This document shows positions 57,805-64,000 of a DNA stretch of 64,000 bases, in pieces. Positions within the stretch are counted from its first letter, which is position 1, and every line of letters starts with the position of its first letter. Location of the stretch: positions 514,228 to 578,227 of the forward strand of contig JH720350.1 in assembly GCA_000231825.2 (NCBI GenBank), in the 5' to 3' direction. The notes under the pieces were generated by a model. The model was given only the letters and a program-made list of their open reading frames with translations. It did not search any database and was not told the origin of the DNA. The DNA comes from Tetrahymena elliotti 4EA (taxonomy: Eukaryota > Ciliophora > Oligohymenophorea > Hymenostomatida > Tetrahymenidae). The translations under genes were made by a program, and so were the position numbers.

Positions 57805-58156
57805 TATAAAAATAAGGAGAAAGATATCAATAATTTGGTAGATTTTCTCTATGTAGAGGGATTGATATGTAAATAGAGTTTAATTGATATTTCTATTAAT
57901 ATATATATTTATATGTATTTGTGTAGGAATATCTTTATTTTTATTTGTTAATAATATAGTATGTTTTAATTTACAATTCATTCTAACTAAACAAGTATTT
58001 CACTTTTGTGAACAATCAATTTAATTTTTAATAATTAATTTTTGAGTCTGAAAATTATTATTTATAGCAATATTTATATATAGCAAAAGCCTTTAATTTT
58101 AAAGTAGATTTACTAAATTCATAAAGTACATAAATTTTATTGATCTTAAATATAGC
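57805..58156. other. Short divergent promoter region
   Basis: The 352 bp between the TFIIIC subunit and the UVRAG-like gene must contain both promoters. It is nearly all A/T, with (AT)-rich words near 57900-57920. No conserved element could be named. Confidence 0.5.
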
Positions 58157-59322
58157 ATGAGTGAAAAAGAAAGTGTGCCATTAATAGAGTAGTAAGTAAA
58201 TTTTATTTGCTTTAAAATTATCTTTTCTTGTTTTAAAATATAATTGGATTAATTTGAAAAAAGATTAAGGATAGCTGTAGAAAATAAAAGGAAAGCCCAA
58301 ATAATGCAAGACTAACTTAAACAAGATCTTGAATAAAGATTATAAAACTTAACTCAACTAAGTCTAACATACTGCCAGTAAAGAAACAAGATTTAGTAAA
58401 TTCAAATATAAATAAATGAAAATAAATCAAATTATGCGCAATATGAGAAGAGATTGTAGGATTACAAAAAGTACTCTTCTATAAATAAAGACAATAATGC
58501 TCTTTTGCAAGAAAGAAAGCAATGCCTAAAGCTTTATTAAAATAAATTAAATGAGATATTTGATGAATGCGAAGAAAAATAGTAAATTAAATTTTTATTT
58601 CGGAAATGCTTTTTTCATTTTCAACCTTTAGATTTTATACTAGATATTTTAATTCAAAATGATATCAAAAATCATCTTTTTAATTAATCATTAATTATTC
58701 TCTCCTAAAAATAATATTAGCAAAAAGATTGATGTATTAGAAACCGTGATTAATTCCAAAAGAAGACTTTGCTGTTATTAGCTTTGCACTATTTTTTTTA
58801 ACTCAAAATTTACATGTTTCCTCTTTTTAAGTATGATTTCGAGAGTCTTTAGGTCATATGACTCTGTTTCATGTAAATAAAGTTTATTGAAATATTCTTT
58901 TAAAAGTATTTTTATTGCATAAAAATATAGCTTTTGAAGAAAATTTAAATGCTGCTCTTGGGTACTATGGGCTATTGGTGCAGTAGATATCTATAATATA
59001 TGATATAAATCTTAAACATAAAATAATATACAAAGGATGCAGAACATAAATTCAAAAAGACAATTAGGAGTAAATAATAAATAAATTTAAAGCTTATTTT
59101 AAATAAATTGCTTTTTTAATTAGGTTACACAATCTTTATATTCTAAAGAAAGAAGACTCAAGAAAATTATAAATTTCTTTAACATTTTTGATAATAGATA
59201 TATTCCAAATATTTGATGCCATTAATTTAGATAAATAATATAAAAAATGTTGTGATATATTAGTCCTTTTAAATATCTTAAGTTAGTTCTTACAGTATGG
59301 CGAAATTTAGTAAGAAGTATGA
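58157..59322 (+). CDS. UVRAG/Vps38/Atg14-like subunit of the Vps34 complex
   Basis: Five exons join in phase: 58157-58191, 58264-58581, 58721-58872, 58931-59069 and 59124-59322, giving 280 residues. The first 110 residues are a Gln/Lys/Glu-rich coiled coil. Next comes INSKRRLCCYQL, then ALGYYGLLVQQIS..YDINLKHKIIYKGCRTQI. This corresponds to the UVRAG/Atg14 pattern ALGYxxHLV..LS..L..PLRYPI.xxGSRS. Near the end, IFDAINLDKQYKKCCDIL fits the segment usually written AxxLLNxNI. Members bind Beclin-1/Vps30 and steer the phosphatidylinositol 3-kinase Vps34 to endosomes or autophagosomes. No C2 domain is present, so the protein resembles Atg14 or a minimal UVRAG; the subtype is undecided. Exon 3 boundaries are the least secure. 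Confidence 0.65.
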
Positions 59323-60010
59323 TTTATCTCATTGTTTAGTTTACAATATACCAACGTATTTTCTAAAGAAATTCATTTTTTGCATATGCTTAATCCTATT
59401 AAATCTTAATTAATTTTAATAATTTATAAAAAATGTTTACATTCTGTATCATCAATTTTATGTTTGATACTGTTTAATAAAAATTAAATTATTATTGAAG
59501 TTATCAAACTTTGTTTATTACTTGGTTAAACAAAATACTTTAGAGCTCTTTATCAATTTTAAAAGGTTTAAATAATATGAGAGCTAGAAGTAAATAGTGA
59601 CTCAATCTCATTAATTATCTTATTTTTATTTTAATATAAATAATCTTACATTCATTACAAAAAGAGCTAAAAAATGATTTTCAAAATTCAATTTTAATGC
59701 TAATTGTAATAACTGAATTACCTTGTAATCTTAAAAAGTAAATTTAAATAGAGTTTTATGATATTATAATTACTCAATTTGGGTTAAAATTGTAAGATTC
59801 ATATGTTTATATTATGTAAAATTAAAGATTGATTACATTCTAATTATTTGTTGTTTTAATATAAAAGATTACTGATTAGCAAGTTATTCCTATTGTCAAA
59901 AATTTTAATAAATATTTGCTGATCTCTATTTAACTAAATTGAGCTAATTTAGATATTTTTCTTGATATATAAAAAGTCAAATTCATAATAAACATATTAA
60001 GAAATAAAAT
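59323..60010. other. AT-rich intergenic region
   Basis: About 690 bp between two plus-strand genes. No frame, repeat or RNA feature is supported. Confidence 0.5.
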
Positions 60011-61468
60011 ATGAGTAATACCGAGAGAATTACTTTTTTAGTTTTTACTACTATTCTGATATTATATCTTGGAATTTAATTTAATGTTTTGTATATAATT
60101 GAACTATTTAGATCAGATTCTTTTCATGATTCAGTAAAATTCTTCATTTATTTATAATCACTTTCTAATATACTCTTAAATTCAATTAATTAGCATGTGG
60201 GCGTTGGAATACTTTTGTGTTTTACTTTTAATACATTTTTTATCCTTACTTTATATACTTACTTCAAAACATCTTACACATCTCCAGGTCGTCCTATATT
60301 TGATAAAGTAAAAATATCTCTTTTAAAAAATAAAAATATTGTTTTATTAAAATGTCATTTTTTTGATTATTGTAGGAGTTGATAGAAGAAGTGAAAAGGA
60401 GAGAAATAGGAGATAATTTAAATGCTAATGTAAATGTAAACAAAAGCACTATAAGTAGTTAATAAAAAGATGATATTGAAGCCCCAGAATACGGAGTCAC
60501 GTTTTCTAATACAAACTAAGGAAATCATAATTCTAGTCCTTAATATTAATTAGCTCCTGCTCCATAAATATATAAAGAAAACTATTCAAACTTGTAAATA
60601 AATGAAGAATAGTAGATTAATCAATAACTTTATGAGTAATTTGATTTTACCAAGTCTATCTTACTCAAAAATATTTTTTAATAATAAAATAAGAGTAAAT
60701 GAAATGGAGGACATCCATACAAGTAATCCCAAGAGATGTTAATTTTGTGAATCATTTAAAGTAGCTAGAATCCATCACTGTAGAATTTGTGGCTTGTATG
60801 ACTTTATCAAAAAAAAGATATTTAAATTTTTTAAAATCTTTAATATGTATGAAAACATTTAATTAAATATTTTTTATCATTTTCAAAAGCTGCGTTTTTA
60901 GGAGGGATCACCATTGTGCATGGATAGGAAATTGTGTTGGAATTAAAAATCATAAATTTTTTTTGCTTTTCTTATTTTATGCTGCAATAGCATTGTTACA
61001 AATAGCTCTCCCTACTTTATTTGATTTTCTTAATATTGGAATTAAAATTATGAATGTAAATAAATTTTTTAAAATTTAATAATTTTTAAAACCACTTTCT
61101 TAGTCAAAAGAAGATATTCTCTCTTACATTTTACTCTCTATATCAATGGTAATTAGTGGAGCCTTTTCAATATCCTTACTTGGTCTATTCTTTTTTTAGT
61201 TTTTTATCTGCTGTAAAAACGAAACAACTTTAGAAATATAAAATGTGATATCATAAAATGTAAATATTTCTCTCTTTTCAAATGTTTATTGAATTTTTTT
61301 CTTTTATTTATTTAGTAAAGAATAGATTATTCTAGAGGAAGCAAATACAACAATCTGATAGAAGTGTTTGGGGAAAAGTTGAGTTACAGATGGTTTTTAC
61401 CACTCACTCCTAATTTTGATAAAACTTTTAAGATTTACTGTGAAGGTTATTAAGTTAAAATTATTTGA
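60011..61468 (+). CDS. DHHC palmitoyltransferase
   Basis: Several exons: 60011 to about 60312 with two N-terminal membrane helices; a polar, Gln/Asn-rich middle exon (about 60377-60600); the cysteine-rich exon ending at 60795; 60890 to about 61054; about 61105-61260; and about 61318-61468. The cysteine-rich domain reads [18 protein letters not shown], then across a 94-bp intron [17 protein letters not shown], with the catalytic DHHC coded at 60905-60916. Two more membrane helices follow, then the family's TTxE motif (NETTLE) and a PaCCT-like [16 protein letters not shown]. These enzymes attach palmitate to cytosolic cysteines at Golgi, ER or plasma membrane. The junction near 60600-60698 is uncertain: either GTAAAT or a weaker donor further on keeps the frame. 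Confidence 0.88.
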
Positions 61469-61788
61469 AATTCACTTAAAAGAGAAAATAATAATTAATG
61501 CAATGTAAATTATATATATCTATATTAACTTTAAAATTGGATTTAAATTTATTAAATATTCTGAGAATGAGTTTTTTCTGTTGATACAAAGTAAAGTAAA
61601 ATGTTCTGATTTAGCTATATTTGTGGTAAAGTAATTATTAATTTCTTAAGATATCTTTATTTTAAATATGAAAGAATTGTTTTTTTTATTTGAACAAAGC
61701 ATTAATTAAAATGTATATTTTAATTCATTTTTGAAATACATATTAAAACAAAAACAGAAAAAAATAAAGAAAATATTTTTAAATCTCT
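61469..61788. other. Convergent intergenic spacer
   Basis: About 320 bp of A/T-rich DNA between the 3' ends of the DHHC and GDP-hexose phosphorylase genes. No feature is seen. Confidence 0.5.
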
Positions 61789-63246
61789 TCATTAGAAATT
61801 TTCAAGCAATAAAGTTTTAAACTTGCTAACTGTGCTATTGAATTAGTTATCAGATAATTACACATATTTGTTGAAGAATTCCTTAACTCTATCAACAGTT
61901 AATTCATTGAAGAATTTTTACTCACGGCAAACAAAAGCACCAGCAATTTCTAAGAAGGCAGGCTTACATAATTCATGGTACTCTTTTGTTTCATTTTCAT
62001 ATTATCTAGGCACAACATAAATTTTTTATCCTTTTTCTGAAACAAATATATTATGAGGAATTTATTCATCTAATAATATATTAGTGTATGCCCCTACTGC
62101 AAAAGATAAGCTGCTATATATTTCAGAAATATCTTAACCTTCTGATCCAACTGGACTAAATACTAATCCCTTCACTATATATCCAACTAATTCCTCAACT
62201 CTAACTCCTACTGTATACTAATAAAAAATATCATTAAATTTGATAAATATTGATGCAAAAGAGTTTTTACCATATTAATTTCTTCTTAATCGTTCTATAA
62301 AGTTGAACACAATACAAGTTTTCTATTTGCTTTTTCAATAGGAAATACTTTTTCTTAAGGGAAAAACTCATCTGCATAAATAAGCTAAAAATGTAAATGG
62401 TTAACAGAAGAGAAGCCTCCTAAACTATTAAAACCTAATCTTTTATTTTATATAAATAAAATATTAAAACATCATACAATGTTTAATAATTGAAAGATTA
62501 ATTAAATTCTATAGAACTTTATATTATTTTTTTATTTTTAATAAAACTCTACTACTTTATTGTTTAATAGCATATTAAAAAATGCAGTAAATATAAATTA
62601 AGATAAAATACCTCAAGTGTTCGGAATTGCTAAGCTTAAAGGTTGTTAGAACTAGCGAAAGAATATCTTATCCAATAACCTGAGGTAAAGATTCTTCAGG
62701 GTAAACAGGAATTAGACTGTGATTTTTGGCTAAGGGAGAGACATTTGCAATAATAGGATGATTTGTAAATTCATTGACTGATTTATCACAATTATTTTCA
62801 AATTCATCAAGATTTTTTTCATCTAATTACATGTTTTACTCTTTGGTATATATAATTTCGTCATCTAAATTGACATAAAATAGTATTTCTTCTTATGGGC
62901 AACTGTTGAAATTGAACTTGCTTTCATCAAAGTTTTTGTAAACTTTTACTATTAAAAAATAAAGACATTTGAAAAGATGTTTGTATTTCAAAGAGTTTTA
63001 ATATTCAACTTAAGTAAAATAATTAAATTTACTTTCATTTTATTCTTCTTCGCTATCATAATTGAATTCTGGTTCTCTTTTATTCTTGATTAACCCTTCA
63101 TTAAATATTGCTATGAAGCCTCCTTATAAATTTTTTATCTTATTCTCTTCATATTTACTTCTGGGTGCTCCTTTTCCTTTAACCTAATACCAAGTATTCC
63201 ATTATTAAGTTAAAATTTGATCAAATTTAATAGTGCTATCTTCCAT
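61789..63246 (-). CDS. GDP-hexose phosphorylase (VTC2/GDPGP1 family), 382 aa
   Basis: Four exons join in phase: 63246-63033, 62948-62612, 62439-62271 and 62217-61789. After a FNFNSCPQEE segment typical of the family comes GFNSLGGFSSVNHLHFQ. Its HLHFQ (residues 198-202) is the HIT-superfamily HxHxQ active site, the second histidine being the guanylylated nucleophile in homologues. ANVSPLAKNHSLIPVYPE upstream and VKGLVFSP downstream are also typical. Animal GDPGP1 degrades GDP-D-glucose by phosphorolysis to GDP and a hexose-1-phosphate; plant VTC2 acts on GDP-L-galactose in ascorbate synthesis. The sequence does not tell the substrate; a housekeeping GDP-glucose activity is the simpler guess. 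It is probably cytosolic. The start ATG precedes a conserved WNTWY-type segment. Confidence 0.9.
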
Positions 63247-64000
63247 TTAATAATTTAATTATTTATTAAGATATTCTTTTTTTTAATCTAAAATCTGATA
63301 TCTAATATCTATCTATTAAAAATTTTTTGCAAGATTAATTTAAAATCATAAACTTTAAATTAATTTACTAAATTTCTGTTAAAAAGTAAAACAAATTTTT
63401 TTTTATTCTTTTTCAAAACCATTCAATCCAACATTGGTTTATTTTGATTATTTACTTTAAAATTTTGAAAATTCGTATAATCTTTAATAGTTATTTTTAG
63501 ATTTTAATCATATCATTTTAAAATTATATTTATTTTATTTCTCCATATAACCAACTTTTATTTGTTCACAAAAATTTTGTTTTAAAAGAATATTTTAAGT
63601 CAATGGTCAGGCAAACATACAGGGAATTAAAATAAAAAAACATCAAAATAGTAAATTTACCTTAATTTTGTTTAATGTATATACAAGTTGGAGAATAGTT
63701 TATGAAAAGGCATTTAAGTCATTTTAGATTTTTAGAAAATATTTTAATTTAAATTATCAATATCTCTTTAGTAACATCATGTGATTATGCTAAAAGAATG
63801 GATAATTTTTTAAACTAAATTCTTTAATTTTTTTTATAATTAAAAAGTAATAGAATGGATCTTAAGAATCATCACATAAATAAATTATGAATATTTTATT
63901 TCATTATTTAAATGTAAAAATTAATCAAGAAATATTTTAAAGAATGTCTAAATTTTTGAAAAAATCTTAGTAAATTTACCTGAGGAAGTAAATAAATATT
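63247..64000. other. AT-rich intergenic end of window
   Basis: About 750 bp with no supported gene. It holds the promoter of the GDP-hexose phosphorylase at its left end. No telomere repeat is present. Confidence 0.5.

Overview
The window reads as nuclear DNA, most likely macronuclear, from an oligohymenophorean ciliate close to Tetrahymena. It is extremely AT-rich. Every convincing gene is interrupted by many in-frame TAA and TAG codons that sit where glutamine fits, and each ends at TGA (the ciliate code in which only UGA stops). Introns are short, AT-rich and GT..AG, mostly about 50-110 bp. No single exon gives a whole gene except a few small ones, so the models below were built by hand from conserved protein motifs and splice phase. 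No tRNA, rRNA, CRISPR array, insertion sequence or telomere repeat was recognised.

Layout. 0-10 kb: mostly noncoding AT-rich DNA with three predicted membrane proteins (757-1511, 4912-6147, 7766-8799) and a small soluble orphan (9176-9640). 10.7-17.6 kb, minus strand: a ciliate-type leucine-rich-repeat protein and a RagC/D-type GTPase, separated by a roughly 330-bp direct duplication. 18.5-20.4 kb: a copine. 22.9-37.5 kb: one giant split gene (about 28 exons, roughly 3,900 residues) for a multi-pass membrane protein with a long helical region and C-terminal EF-hands next to a membrane anchor; it is the best candidate here for something undescribed. 38-39 kb: a patatin-like lipase. 41-47 kb: an ABCC transporter. 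49-50.7 kb: a tyrosine-aminotransferase-like PLP enzyme. 51.7-52.6 kb: an N-myristoylation-signal EF-hand protein. 53.1-53.6 kb: a cytochrome-c-like protein. 54.1-57.8 kb: the TPR subunit of RNA polymerase III factor TFIIIC. 58.2-59.3 kb: a UVRAG/Vps38/Atg14-like protein. 60.0-61.5 kb: a DHHC palmitoyltransferase. 61.8-63.2 kb: a GDP-hexose phosphorylase of the VTC2/GDPGP1 family.

The genes look like an ordinary eukaryotic mixture, not an operon or a pathway cluster. Several concern membranes and nutrient or lipid signalling (Rag GTPase, UVRAG-like, copine, EF-hand proteins, DHHC enzyme), but their adjacency is not evidence of a joint function. RagC/copine and TFIIIC/UVRAG-like are divergent pairs; the DHHC enzyme and the GDP-hexose phosphorylase are convergent. 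Residues at key positions are changed in the aminotransferase, the cytochrome-c-like protein and the lipase.
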